Assembly (NCBI GenBank): GCA_015680685.1
Contig: MNCI01036530.1
Location: 2,045-66,044, forward strand
Length of the DNA stretch: 64,000 nucleotides
From: Gnetum montanum
Lineage: Eukaryota; Streptophyta; Gnetopsida; Gnetales; Gnetaceae
Reading direction: 5' to 3'
This document shows, in pieces, positions 22,933 through 34,795 of the stretch (the stretch's first letter is position 1; the number at the start of each line of letters is the position of its first letter). The notes under the pieces were generated by a model. It ran no database searches. It worked only from the letters and a program-made list of their open reading frames with translations, and was not told where the DNA came from. The position numbers and the translations under genes were made by a program.

Positions 22933-23833
22933 CGATGATCAGTGGGTACCCCCTATGCCCAACCATATGAATTACAAGCATTTACGCATGATTCAGTCGA
23001 ATTTCCTAGATGGGACTAGTTGTGGCATCTAGATTGTTATGCTTTAATCGTAGTTTGTTATCTTCGTACTTGGACTAGTGGTAGCTTTGTCATGTATGGT
23101 TTAGTCCAAATTGAGGCATATGATTATTGATGTTATTATGGCCTTATGCTACTCCTAATGATAATAGAAAAATTAATTATTTAATCTAATTAACAATGGA
23201 AAGACAAAGTCTAAATTAGCCTATGAGCAATGAGTGTCTATTACTAGCTTTCTATACACATTTTGAACCCATGTATCCACTACTGGGATTACCAAGTGCT
23301 ATGCTACTAGGTGAACCAAGCAATAATGTTGTTGGGATTACTAAGTGAATATGTGTTTACACTCAAAATTGGTCATGCTCATTTTGCCAATTCATTAACA
23401 TGCAGAGAAATGTAAATATTAACTAAGTACATGGAAAGTAAATTACATTGAGAGAAAATATATTCTAAGTCAAAGTGTTGTAATGAATAGAAATAAATCT
23501 TGATCATTTTTCCATTCATGGATTGTGTCCAGGTACAATGCCACTCAAATAAGATGCCATATAACTAAGTTAGATTCACATTGTGAGCACTTACTGATTG
23601 TTCTCTAAGACTACAAAATAGAATTACAAGAGTTTGGCTACTGTATTGACAAAAGAATGGAATGAATTGTGCACCGAAGTATTGTATTTATAGGTAGGCA
23701 TGCATCTCGTAATATCAGATGTCCGATAATGTAGCATGGGCTACGATATTAGGGCTTTGATACTAGGGATAAGATATGAGATCCTCAATATTAGATATCT
23801 AATATCTTAGCCTATGAAAAACACAATTTATCA
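22933..23833 (-). repeat. Solo LTR H (gypsy family)
   Basis: A 901-bp LTR with no internal region: TGATAAATTG at its start (23833) and a decayed CACTGATCATCG end (22933). It is flanked by target duplication ATAAT (22928-22932 and 23834-23838). U3 carries many GATATT/GATATC motifs (plus 23710-23810) before CCTATAAATACAAT. Start and U3 resemble the LTRs of C (TGATAAATC). It formed by LTR-LTR recombination of an element inserted in the G second ORF. Confidence 0.9.
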
Positions 23834-23838
23834 ATAAT

Positions 23839-24103
23839 CAAAATTTCTAATATATAATAAGACATAGAAATAATGGAAGTCCAACCATTGCTTTAAAGTA
23901 ATCCATTAGTGCTTGCCGTCAGTGTTGCTGAAAACTAATATTTCTTTCATTAACAATAGATATGAAATAGGTTATCTCAAATCTATGCTATTAGTAGACT
24001 AAAATTGGAGTTGATATAAAATTTACTTGCTTGTGGAAGTTCCTTTAGTGCCTTTGGACTTGTGAAGAGGTATCCTTGAAGTTTCAACTTTCTTGTGCAT
24101 CAT
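23839..24103 (-). pseudogene. Second ORF of G, 5' segment
   Basis: N-terminal part starting at ATG 24101-24103 with MHKK-like residues, matching MTHKK at the start of E's ORF (45268). It runs through a Lys/Ser/Thr-rich leader (KSKGTKGTSTSK) to the solo LTR H. Stops occur after about 25 codons and repeatedly afterward. The start is supported by E and by the promoter-like block immediately upstream. Confidence 0.6.
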
Positions 24104-24420
24104 GGATTTGAGCTAGATGAATTGGAGATGTAGCAAGGATGAGGCGTTAGTCAATTGTGCTAGGACATCTGAGGCTTGGTGTAAAATGAAGGGGAAAAAT
24201 GAATGATTGCTTTAAATAGATGAAGCCTTCAATATGGTTTATGCCATGATTGGGACATTCTAAGAAAAAGTGCAATGTATTGCCTGAGTCAGGTTTGTTC
24301 ACAATTGAATGTCTCATATTTAAACGGGACATCTTATGTGAGAGTTCTCTCAAAATAGTGGAATGTCCCAACTTTAAGTTGGTTATTTTCAAGCTACTAA
24401 GAATTGAGAGGTATGAGGGG
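24104..24420 (-). promoter_or_regulatory. Internal promoter-like block upstream of G second ORF
   Basis: On plus coordinates GGGACATTC (24251), AATGTCTC (24307), GGGACATC (24328) and GAATGTCCC (24360) recur. On the minus strand they are followed by TATTTAAAGC (about 24219-24209) and then, about 110 bp later, by the ATG of the second ORF. The same motif type with a TATA box forms the U3 of G's LTRs. The same arrangement precedes the ORF in E. I infer an internal promoter. Confidence 0.5.
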
Positions 24421-24731
24421 TTTTAAGGAATCCTACTAAGGATACTTATTATAAAAACAAATCTAAAATAGATACAACATAATGGAAGTCAAGAAAAAAT
24501 ACTTATAGATACTTACCTATATTTACCTTACTTGCTCTTAGAAAGATGCTTTTTTAAAGTAGATTTATGATGAGGTTCTCTTTTTAGGGTCTGTCCTTTG
24601 TAATTATTAAATGTTTCTTGCATTCCAAATATATGATCTTTCCTTCTAAAGTTCCTTGTGTTTTGATGGATAACATGAGTACTTGCTCTTTATTTTTCCT
24701 TCTTTAATTTAACCCTCCATACCTTTTTGAC

Positions 24732-26328
24732 CTACAAGACATTCTTTCTAGGCACTTTTAAATAAGACCAAGGAGTCATGTTATAAGATCGAGAAGTCAT
24801 GTTAATATGTTTACTTTTTAAATGACAACTTGAGTGTTTATGCCCATATTTTTCACAATAATAACACTTGATTTTTCTTACATAGGTAAGATGATGAAAC
24901 CTTAGTATAGTCCTATTTAGGTGATGTGCTTAAGGATGCCTCATTTTGTTGGTGAATTTCAAACCACTCTTTTCATTTGGATCTCTTCCTTGTCCCAATT
25001 CAATTTGTAGAGTCTCTTTTCCATTTGCTAGTCTTTCATTGATAAGCTTTGTGCTTGCAAGTTTTTTGACAATCTGCTCATGTGAAGATGTTAGTCTTTG
25101 ATTCTCAGCCCTTAGGTCTAAGTTTTCCTTCATGAGATCCAAGCATTTTTGATTAAGTTAAGATAATTCTAATTCTTTATTGATCAAGGATTTTTTCATC
25201 TTAGTACATAGACTTTGAAAGGAGATAATTTCAATGCATAATAAATCATACCTTTCTTCAAGAGTACCTTTGAATTCTTTTATTTCCAATGTAGGATCTT
25301 CATGTGTAAGGGCCATACAACTAAGATGTAACCTAGCAAAAGTATCATCTATTTTCTCTTTACTATATTCCTCATTCCCCCTTGAGAATAAATTTTTCTT
25401 TTTCGTTTTAGCTTTAGATGGATTCTTCTTTTGTAACCTACCAATACTTGAACATTCAGAGGCCACATGGCCTCTACCACCACAAATCCAACATTCTATT
25501 GAAGATGCATTAATATTTAAATGTCTAGAATGTTTACCTCTTTCTTTACCTTTGATGCTAGTGTGATTGAAGTTCTTTTCTTTTTGTGCTAGTAGTTTTT
25601 GAACTCTTCTTGACAAGATAGCCCATTCATCTTCACTATTTGCTTTATGCTCAGATGTTTTCTTTTCTATTAATGAGCTTTTGAGGATGATGAGTTTTTC
25701 TTTGATTGCACTTGGACTTATGAGATTCATCTTGTAAGTAATGAGTGCACTTTGAAGCTGTTCAAACTTCAAGACTGAGAAATTCTTGATTTCTTCCATG
25801 GATGTAACTTTACATCTAAATTTAGGTTGCAAAGTTCTAATCATTTTATTACTTACATCACTTTTAGGTAAATCTTTTCCCATCCCTTTGATGACTACAA
25901 GTAAGTCATTAGCTCTAAAAAAATAGACTTTGACTTTCTCTCCCTTTATTTTAAGTTGATCATATTCACTTTATAAAACTAGAAGCTTAGATTGCCTAAC
26001 AACAGATGTACCTTTATAGAGTCTCCAAATATTTTTTTTTTGCAATTTTTCACCCAGCTAGTCTTTTAAACTTAGATTTACTTAAAGCATAATAAAGACA
26101 GTTTTTAGCTTTGGAATTAAGCATGAACTTATCTTTTTCATCCTAAGTCCATTTTCTTGTTAGCTTTATAGTGCTTGTGGTGTTGTTGATCGATGGCATG
26201 TATCCCTCTAGGATGGATCCCCAAACTTCAAACTTCATTGATTTGAAGAATCCTTGCATTCAAGCCTTCTAGTACAAAAATTTAATCCCATTAAACATTG
26301 GTGGTTTGGTGTATGATGTTCCTTCCAT
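24732..26328 (-). pseudogene. SIRE-type copia gag of G
   Basis: Starts at ATG 26326-26328 with MEGTSYTKPPMFNG, the usual copia Gag opening, then KFEVWGSILEGY. The middle (25883-25158, 241 open codons) has the UBN2-like MIRTLQPKFRCKVTSMEEIK and a perfect zinc knuckle CWICGGRGHVASEC. A coiled-coil stretch follows (25142-24930: LDLRAENQRLTSSHEQIVKK), then a second perfect knuckle CYYCEKYGHKHSSC (about 24868-24827). Two knuckles separated by a coiled coil are typical of SIRE-lineage Gag. Stops are present near the start and around 25150. The usual protease that should follow is missing. Confidence 0.82.
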
Positions 26329-26370
26329 CATTCACTCCTGAGATGTTAAGCTCAAAACTAGGATTACTAG

Positions 26371-26382
26371 GATCTAATACCA
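26371..26382 (-). promoter_or_regulatory. Primer-binding site of G (initiator-Met type)
   Basis: The minus strand reads TGGTATTAGATC, two bases from the LTR end. It is close to TGGTATCAGAGC, the standard copia complement to initiator tRNA-Met. Confidence 0.75.
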
Positions 26383-26384
26383 CT

Positions 26385-27512
26385 TGAGGATCAAAAACTT
26401 AGAAGGAGGGTTGAACAAGTTCCACCAATTTGAGCATAAAACTACACATAAATATATGTGGTTCTCCAAATTGGGTACTTTCACACTTAGAGGGTAGAAT
26501 CCTTGCACATCTCCATACTTTGATTCTTTAAAAGTAAACCTTCACAAAATTTAAGCTCTATAAGGAGTGTTTTCTCTTAAGAAACACACTCAACCCCACA
26601 AGGTCCCAACAATCTCAAAGTGTGGTTTTAAGGATCCCACAACCTTTATAATGACATGAGCTCTACATAGTGTGTTTCGTCTTAAGAAACTTACTTAACC
26701 CTATAAGATTCCAACAAGCTGAACGTATGTCTTCCCACAAGAAGCACATTAATCCCATAGGGCTTACAAAGGGAGAAATAGGAATGAAGGAGAAAATGTA
26801 ACTACATTTTACAAATTCCTTACTTTCATACTCTTACAATCACAATACAATTCACAAAGATAGGGAATTGAAGAACAAAAGAAATTTACTTAATATAAAC
26901 AATGATGAAATTTTATAATGAATAGTGCTTGTCCTTTTCATGAGGATCCCATTTCTTTTATATCCTTTGTTCTTGTTACATAACCATTGGAATTCATACA
27001 ACAACTAGTTGGGACATTTCATTTGAGCTTGGGATGCCCTATTAACTTTTTGTGCTTGCAGATTGAATGTCCTACTAGAAATTGGAACATCTCACATGGG
27101 ACATTCCAACTAGGACATCTCAAGAGCAATTGGAACATCTACGATTTTTGTTGGATTCCCAACATGAAGCCTAAGCTCTATCACTAGGATGTCTGCTAAT
27201 CTTTTAGGATGTCTTGGAAAATGTTGAAACATCTTCTTTTGACTTCTAGGCTTCATGCACCATTATGATTGCTTCAAACTCTTGTAATCTTGGTTGAGAC
27301 TTTGTTACCTTTGATTGATGACTTAGATCTCATTTTGGTCTCAACTTGCTCTTTGTTCTAATCTCACAATGCTCTTTGTCTCAATCTTATCAAGTCCTTA
27401 TCTTGATCACATCATGCTTTTGTCTTAGTCCTTTCCTATTCTTGTAAGATCCACAAGCATGTTTTTTCACATTCTTTATTTTCCAAGAGTTTGACATACT
27501 AAAGATTCAATA
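26385..27512 (-). repeat. 5' LTR of G
   Basis: 1128 bp, homologous along its length to 11028-12176. It starts TATTGAATC (from TGTTGAC) at 27512 and ends GATCCTCA at 26385. The GGGACATTY/GGATGTCC cluster is at 27015-27225, and a TATA-like AGGATATAAAAG lies at about 26970-26955 on the minus strand. Tandem R-U5 units with 'acacactcaaccccacaaggt' cores are seen at 26580-26760. Confidence 0.85.
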
Positions 27513-28070
27513 GTTTTTGCATGATATCTAGCTCTTCATGAAGCTCAAAGTTCTTGGATTACAAAGTGTTCTCATTGACCTATAGCTCCATCATGTTCAC
27601 AATTAACTACTCCATTCTTTTTTTTTTAAATTCAAGACTAATATTAGAGCTTATAATATTTATTATTTATTTTAGTGTTGTTAATTCCTTAGATTTCTTC
27701 TTTCTGAATAAGAGAGGACCTTCTACCTCCTTCTTGAATTTTGAAAAAGCTCTAACATAGTTATCTTTATCTTTATTGATAGATTTTAAATATTTATTTA
27801 GTGTCTTGTGTTGTACAAGAGTGGATTCATGAACTTGTTTATTATATTGCAACATCTCATCGTAGACACTAGACTTAACATAGTATTCCATTGTGATATA
27901 ATTAGCAATTATTAAATCATATAACAAGTCATTACTTATCATGATGGGATCAATCATAGATAGTCTACTTAGCTCTTTATTAACCATAGCTCTAGTCATT
28001 GTTGGAAGGTCATATTCTTCAATTTTATCGAAATACTTTCACACATATTTATTATACAATTTTTCTTACA
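27513..28070 (-). pseudogene. Proximal half of unknown coiled-coil ORF J
   Basis: A minus-strand open run of 110 codons (27999-27667) rich in Lys, Leu, Tyr and Asn, with MTRAMVNKELSRL and KYLKSINKDKDNYVRAFSKF. An in-frame extension upstream ends in KIEEYDLPT. It is cut at 27513 by the 5' LTR of G; the continuation is at 11027-10604. Long helical, coiled-coil-like character. No family recognised; it may be Gag-like or a host pseudogene. Confidence 0.4.
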
Positions 28071-30640
28071 TGGGGCTCTTCTCCACCATTTTTTGAAAAG
28101 TGAATTGTTGCTTTCATATAAACAACTTTGTTTTCAAAGCTTTAATATTACATTGCTACTCTTACATTCTAGTTTATTTCACCCCAGCTTGGACTTTGAT
28201 GGGTTAAATTATAGAAGGTAACTTTATGATAGTCTACTCCTTCTTTAAGAAGGCATTCAAAAATAACCATGACACCAACTATTTTATTTTGTTCTTTCAC
28301 TAGCACAGTAACTTCAATTAAATTTTAACTTTATAAAAAACTTTAATAAAAGTAAGGAGAGGATAATGTAGGAGAAGGGTGGTGTAGAGAAACAATAATA
28401 ATGAAGTACTTATTCCTTTATTTCTATCTTCAGTAGTGAAATTTAATCCACATTTCTCTTCTCCTTCATTATAGCATAAAGTAGATACAACAGAGACTAA
28501 GATATTGCATTCTTTCTATCTTTAACCATGATGCAATAGATAGTTATGTCTACTAGCCAAGAGTACGACATATTTAATTGACTAATCAAAATTTTGGTGG
28601 CAGAAGAGGTGCATGCCTTTCTCAATTCTTTATCATTTACAAAACATTCCATCAAATATGGTCCCAGAAAGATTACTTCCTTTACAGCCTAATTAATTTT
28701 TACCATTAAGAAGTAGAAAATAAAATACTTTTTTTTTTGGATTTTGGAGAACAGCTAGGTTTTTCTAGATTGGAATATAAATTATTCATTGTTGCAGGTC
28801 CACATAAAATTCTCCACTAGTGCTTAATCTTTTAACACCACAAATTCAACAAAGAATATTAAACTACATTGCTTCAACTCCATACTATAGCTTTCACTCG
28901 TCATCTTTTTTGTAAGAGTAAGATCAAAATGGTGATAATAAATGCTGACTCTAGGAGCCAAATATTTGACATATTCTTCTTTTAATGATCAAGTCAATAC
29001 TCCATATCTTATTTACAATGATTTCATAATGTGTTAACATTGTTAAATGAAGCCTTATTTTTTTGATGGTGTTTGCTCCCATTGCAAACTTTTGACAACC
29101 GTACAAATGGTGGTGACATTGATGATGTTAGAGAATTTTTGTTCTAAATCTTTCGAAATAGGCATTCTTGCATTGTTCTTTCTCTTGATTATTTCCATGT
29201 CTATCCTTACCCTCTACCTATGCAAGCCGTTTTCCCGAATAGTTGTAATGACACCTACAAATAATTAGGGCTTTTTTTGAAAGTGCGTTAATTAGCCAAA
29301 AATCAATATGTATAGTTTATTCTATTTCCTGTGCATCAATTTACATCATATATGAACTAATTTTGAAAACATGAAATGACATATATTTAACTAAATAAGA
29401 ATTACAAATCATGAAATAATTTATACCTATTATTTCATGAAAAAATCAAAGAATTTTGACCATGGAAAAAGTTTAAAACATTTACAAGTTTAAAATTGGG
29501 TGCAAAGAGATGATGTTAATCACAATAGGCTTATAGAGGTAAAGTTCTTTTGCTACAATGAGAGCTCTTCAATTTTTGTGATTTTAACAAATGTGCAAAT
29601 GAATTGTTATGGTTTTTTTAATGCTTACCTTAACATTAAATGCCTCTAGCTACCAAACTGTTAGTCTTTTATAGTAGAAGATAATAATTTTTTATTTTTT
29701 TTAATTTTATGATATAATAAGAGTTTATTTTAATAGAATATAGGAAATTTTTGGATTGATAGATAGTTTTAATGTTATTTTGACCCCAATCCACATACAC
29801 ACACATGCAATTTTTAGGGTTATTTTATCATGGGGGCTATATTGTATTTTTTAGTAAGCTTTACCCCACTTGTAACATATATATCTAAGGCATCTCTTGA
29901 AAATTTTCATCATGTAATTATCAGCATAATTTTAGCAAGAATTTTACTAGTTCATCATAAATTCATTAATATTTTATCAATTAATCAATATATAAACATT
30001 CATCAACATCATTTATCATTATTTACTCAATCTTGATAGTTGAATAGTAAGAATTGGAGGCATTTACTATTTCAATTATATCTTAGTTATTTAAATATAA
30101 AATTACTAAAAATTATTTAATAATAATTTTTAGTAATTATAGACATACTTGAAAGCTAAAACATGTGGCTACATGTATATAAAATTTCACCTCAAAATCT
30201 ATTGCGATTTGGGAGAAATTCACTTTGCAATTTTGCAAATTTTTGTAAGTCCCAAAATTTTACTAGAATGAATGATAGTTAATGATTAAATTATTTCTCC
30301 CTCATCTCATAATGATTTGATATGATCTCAAATTTATTTGGAACCTAATATCTATTGGAAGATTTATTATACATTTTAGGATTAGAAACTTAATAGTTTT
30401 TGAGTTATCATCTCTCAAATTTGCACTACTAGAATTGCTATGATTTTTGATAGCTTGTAAAGAACATAACATATCTTAGCTTCTAAGTATGTTTTGTTGT
30501 TCTTTTTTTGAAATAATAGAAAATTTGATAAGCTTTCCAAGAACAAAAATTTTATTACTTGATTCTTTGTGAAGTCAAGATAAGTAAGAAATTCTTTCAC
30601 CTTCTTTAGTTGGTATTGGAGTGCCAAGTTTACCTATAAA
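28071..30640. other. Gene-free AT-rich region
   Basis: About 2.6 kb with no frame longer than about 75 codons that looks coding, and no similarity to other parts of the window. It contains a perfect 17-bp inverted repeat (30101-30138) and AT-rich tracts. It may be old intergenic DNA or decayed repeats. Confidence 0.5.
30101..30138. repeat. Perfect AT-rich inverted repeat
   Basis: Two 17-bp arms (30101-30117 and 30122-30138; AATTACTAAAAATTATT and its complement) around a 4-base TAAT loop. It could extrude as a cruciform or be the end of a small foldback element, but no target duplication is evident. Confidence 0.7.
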
Positions 30641-30689
30641 AATGAGTGCAAAAGGCATAGCTAGAGGATCCATCATCTTCAATGGCTCT

Positions 30690-31515
30690 CAAGATTTTAG
30701 CTAATGGAAAAGGATGATGAAGGCCCCCTTTAACATAATGAATGTTGGAAAAGAGTTGAAACAAGTTTCAAATTCATCTATGATTTTGAAGATTTCACTA
30801 GATTACAAATCAAAGAATATAAAATAAAGAAGAAGAATAATAATTTGGCTTTCATGGTACTGTTGGCTAGTATCTCACAAGTTATTTCTAATAGATACAG
30901 TCTTCATACTATTGCAAAAGAAGTATGAAATAATCTTCAATTATAATAGAAAGGAACCTTGGAAAATTAGTAAATGTAGTAACTAATCTACAAACAACAA
31001 TTCAATCGCTTGAAAATTGGCAGGAGTTAAAATGTTGAAGACTTCTTTATTAGAATATATGAAAACTTACAAAAAATAGATGAATATGATTGGATATACC
31101 AATAGGTAAAAGGTTTAGAAAATTTTTTAAGCTCTCTACATAAATCCAAGATTTAAAAATATGATAAAAAATATTACTCTTTCAAAAGACTTCAACATCC
31201 TTAGCATTAATGAATTATTTGCTCAAGTTAGTACCTTGTAAATTATGAAGAATAACAAATAATCTAGTGAAGATAATCAAGCCTACCTAGCTAACCAAAG
31301 AGGAAGAGGTAGGTAAGGAAGATTTAGAGAAAGAGAAAGGTTTAATTATTGAAATTGAGATTAAGAAACAAACTTAGAAGAAAATGATAGTCAAAATAGA
31401 AGAGAGAGGAAGAGAAAGATGGAATCAATATGGATCAAGAATCAATACCATATTGTAACTTTTGCAAAAGAAAAGGCCCTGTCATTGACCAATGCAGGAC
31501 CAAAATTAGTTTCAA
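30690..31515 (+). pseudogene. Copia gag of N
   Basis: The Gag opening FNGSQDFS..WKRMMKA (30690 on) is recognisable although a stop replaces the Tyr/Phe before WK. The zinc knuckle at about 31454-31495 reads CNFCKRKGPVIDQC: the histidine of CX2CX4HX4C is proline (CCT). Between them the frame is broken many times, with an Arg/Glu/Lys-rich linker near 31290-31430. Confidence 0.72.
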
Positions 31516-31599
31516 AATAATATGTTGACAAACTTCATAGTATACTGTCTTATGATCTATAAAAGATACTCAAGAAGAATAGTTAGGTAATTATGAAAA

Positions 31600-32990
31600 C
31601 TTTAATTCAATTAAAGAAATAAAGCAAGATTATTGGATTGTAGATAGTAGGTGCTCTAATCACATGACATCTTATAAAAATTATCTTCTAAATTACAAAA
31701 CATATAATAGTCTTAGCAACATCAAAATTAGAGATGGAAAATACTTAGTCATAGAAGGAACAAGAGATTGTGTAGTTAAATTAAAAAGATTTAGAAAAAC
31801 TCACCATTTCCAATATGTATTATGTTCCTAATCTTTCAAATCCTCTCATCTCTATTGGACAAGTCTATAATGAATGAAATATTATTGGTTTCAAGAGTAT
31901 TTTTTGCATTATCAATAATACCAATGGCGAAGAAATTGTGAAAATCAAAGCCTTGAATAATAGAATATATTGCCTTGAATATAAATATCTTAATGAAAAA
32001 GAAAATACATCATAAGAAACCATACTACTAAAGAAAAGCATGTTGTCACAACAGAAGCTAAGCAACTTGCAAATAAAGATGAAGTTAAGAAAAGGATATT
32101 GAGAATTTCAGTGAATCTAGACTTTGACATGGAAGGCTTGATCACATATCCTATCAAAAAAGTAAAAGAATGATAAAAAAACTTAAAGCTATATGAACAA
32201 AGATTTTAGATATTTCTAAAAAAAAAAAAAATCTAATACTTGCATATAAGGAAAGCAAACTAATTTAATTTCACAACTCTTACATGATAAAGAAGAAAAA
32301 CCATTTGATCTTTTGCACATGGATCTTGTTGGGACAATAGCCACTATTTCAATAGGTGGGACCAATTATTTCATGGTCATAGTAGATGACTACTTAAGAT
32401 GCGTTGGACTTATAATTTGAAGTAAAAGGATGAAGCCATCAAAAACTTTGAAACTATCCAGAAATTGATTGAAAACTTCATGAATGTTAAATTTCAGATA
32501 ATCAAATCAGACAAAGGGAATGAATCCATAAATAAATAATTTGAAAAGTTCCATAAAGAAAATGGTATCTTTCATTAGACCACATGCGGATATAGCATGT
32601 AATCAAATGGAGTAGCTGAAAGAAAAAATTTAAATAATACAAGACATGACAAGGTACTTAATATAGCATGTCTCATTACCTAACTAATATTAGAGTATGA
32701 TTATTATAGCTAGTTGTTACATTTCTAATCAAATCATCATCAAAAGAAATAAAGACATATCTCCATGTGAAGTTCTATACATCAGAATTCCTAACCCAAG
32801 TCATATAAGAATATTTGGATGTCATTATGATGTAAAGACCCCAAAATAATTTATTCACAAACTTGAAGACAAAGGAAAGAAATGAATTTTTCTTGGTTAT
32901 GATTCTTACATCAGTGGGTAGAGATGCTATGACCTAATGAATTAGAAATGACATGTTTTAAGCGATGTTATATTTTATGAGATAAAATTT
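31600..32990 (+). pseudogene. Copia protease and integrase of N
   Basis: The protease motif YWIVDSRCSNHMTS is at about 31634-31675; the catalytic D-S-G has become D-S-R. The GAG-pre-integrase signature (HGRLDHISYQK) lies near 32130-32165. The integrase core starts with PFDLLHMDLVGTI (about 32304) and GGTNYFMVIVDDY (about 32355). The later part reads ISPCEVLY...IRIFGCHYDV (about 32755-32830) and a KGKKxIFLGYD run (about 32873). Many stops; not functional. Confidence 0.8.
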
Positions 32991-33229
32991 AGTACAAGTA
33001 AGATTTTCAAATAATAAGAGGAATTAGACCCATATCAAAGTTCAAGATCTAGGGTTCAAACAGATATCTGCACTCTCAAATACTAGACATAAATTTTAAA
33101 AGAAGAATTACAAGATATCACAATATTACAAATATGACATATTTAATAGTCTTAAGTGAACCAATTAATGTTAATGAAGCCATAAAATGAAAATTCTAGA
33201 TAAAAGAAATGGATAAAGTGTATAATACC

Positions 33230-34185
33230 ATCCAAAGAAATAACACATGAGAATTAGTAAACAAACCAAAAGATAAAAGGGTTATGGATTACAAGTGGCT
33301 ATATAAAATAAAGTACAATAAAAAATGAGAAGTCATAGCATACTAGGAAGACTTGTGGAAAGAAGATTCAAATAAAAGAAACATATTGACTATGAAGAAA
33401 TCTTTGCATTGGTGACTATATTTGAAACCATTACGCTCATTCTCTCCATAGTAGCACATAAAGATCTAAAGGTTCAACAAATGGATGCCAACTCAACATT
33501 TATTAATGGATACATCAAAGAAGAAGTATACATCTACTAGCTTGAAGGTTATGTTATTAAAGGAAAGGAAAACAAAGTGCATCAACTCAAAAAAGATCTA
33601 TATGATCTAAAGTAAGCATCCAAGGCCTAGTTCTAGAAAATTAATGACTATCTTATTGGAAAGATTTATCAAATTGCATCTTTGAACTAACACCATATTT
33701 TAAGAAGGAAGGAGGTGAATTCATCATCATATCACTATATGTAGAAGACATTATATTTATTATCACCAATAGCAGGCAAGTAGAAGATTTCAAGAATGAT
33801 ATGAAAATTGAATTCCAAATGAAGAATCTTGGAAAAATCAAATACCTTCTAGTTTGGATAGAATTAAGATTCATTAAATCAAATACACAAATTCCATCAT
33901 TAAAAATTTCAATGTAAAGAATGAGAAGTTAGTCAAAACTCATTTATCATATTTTAAAGTTAACTGGTAAAGATAAGGCTCTTGTCATATATGTAATCAT
34001 GTATAAAATCATGATTGGATCACTTTAGTTTCTCTACCATACTAGACCATATTTAGAATATAAAACATCATATTTATCTAGATTTATATAAGAATCAAGA
34101 AAATATTACATGAAAGTACTTGTGCATCTCCTCAAGTGTGTAAAAGGACCTTGCAATTGTGGAATTTAATTAAGTAAAGGAGATG
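33230..34185 (+). pseudogene. Copia reverse transcriptase / RNaseH start of N
   Basis: RT begins near 33240 (WELVNKPKDK-like, broken) and has VQQMDANSTFINGYIKEEVY (about 33473-33530), LEGYVIKGKENKVHQLKKDL and YDLK, then the catalytic box as LYVEDIIFI (about 33737-33763) instead of YVDD, and MKNLGKIKYLL. The region ends with a start-of-RNaseH YLKG-like segment at about 34105-34170. Asp-to-Glu at the catalytic box and numerous stops show inactivation. Confidence 0.82.
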
Positions 34186-34190
34186 CTTGT

Positions 34191-34795
34191 AGCTCATGAT
34201 GAATTTTGTGATGTTTTGTTTGGGAGAGATATGACATTTGCAAGGGGTCATATTAAGTAGAGCAAGATAACTTGTGATGCCTTCACCTTGTCACTTATTA
34301 TTTTGTATAACATAATGGTGAACAAAGATAGTTATAGTTACCTACTGCCACCCTAGGATTTTGTGCTGTATTGCTTGCTTATAGGATTACCATTGGATCT
34401 AAGGCACACACTTTGTTGAGACATTTTGAGTCTCTATGCCAAGGAGAGAATCCGTGGGTACCCCTACCTTATCATTCTATTGATCCACCAGAGGGGTGTA
34501 CCTATTTCAGAGTTGCCTTTCCTTAAAGATAAGTGGAGTCTCAGTGAGTATGCTGAGAAGAGGAGTTCTTCTCATGCAATAGAAGTAGGACCTAGCACTA
34601 GACCTCTGAAGCAAAAGAAGGAAGCCTCTCCATAGTTAAGAATATTGAATCATTTGGAGCTTATATCAGTTCTTCTCTAAAGAAACTATTTCAAACCCTT
34701 GCTTGAACCATTGGAAAGCTTGGGAAGAACCTTTCTTAATTGTGTAAGAGTCTAGCTAAAGTTGGGATTCCTCCTCCCTTCGATGGATAGGTATT
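34191..34795 (+). pseudogene. Second ORF of L, 5' preserved part
   Basis: Homologue of the extra ORFs of G and E, entered in mid-protein at HDEFCDVLFGRDM (34191) and continuing LSLIILYNIMVNKDSY, LLIGLPLDL, then 70 open codons (34426-34635) with GYPYLIILLIHQRGVPISELPFL. It matches the PF20167-like core. A few stops interrupt. Upstream it is fused to copia N; downstream it is cut by K after the codons for SMD at a GTATT duplication. Confidence 0.68.

Larger units (their letters stand above)
11028..27512 (-). mobile_element. SIRE-like copia derivative G (pol-less), split by D and H
   Basis: After removal of the two gypsy insertions the minus-strand order is: 5' LTR (27512-26385), PBS, gag (26328-24732), promoter-like block (24420-24104), second ORF (24103-23839, 22927-22755, 13783-12638), PPT, 3' LTR (12176-11028). 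No protease, integrase or RT is seen, so G is non-autonomous. The LTRs are the same family as those at 43693 and 47420. The flanks (ATTTA at 11023-11027, GTTTT at 27513-27517) do not form a clear target duplication, so the ends have decayed or recombined. Confidence 0.8.
30660..34190 (+). mobile_element. Degraded copia element N
   Basis: Copia order gag-PR-IN-RT-RNaseH on the plus strand, dense with stops. No LTR, PBS or PPT was found at either side, so only the internal region remains. At about 34185 the RNaseH region (LLKCVKGPCNCGI, then LSKG) passes without a break into the ORF of L, indicating a deletion or recombination join. Its domain sequences differ from those of G, so this is a different copia lineage. 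Confidence 0.85.

Noticed and set aside
29047-29268. 73-codon hydrophobic frame suggesting a small membrane protein
   Set aside because: Single copy in AT-rich DNA, no context, no homologous motif; hydrophobicity follows from T-rich codons.
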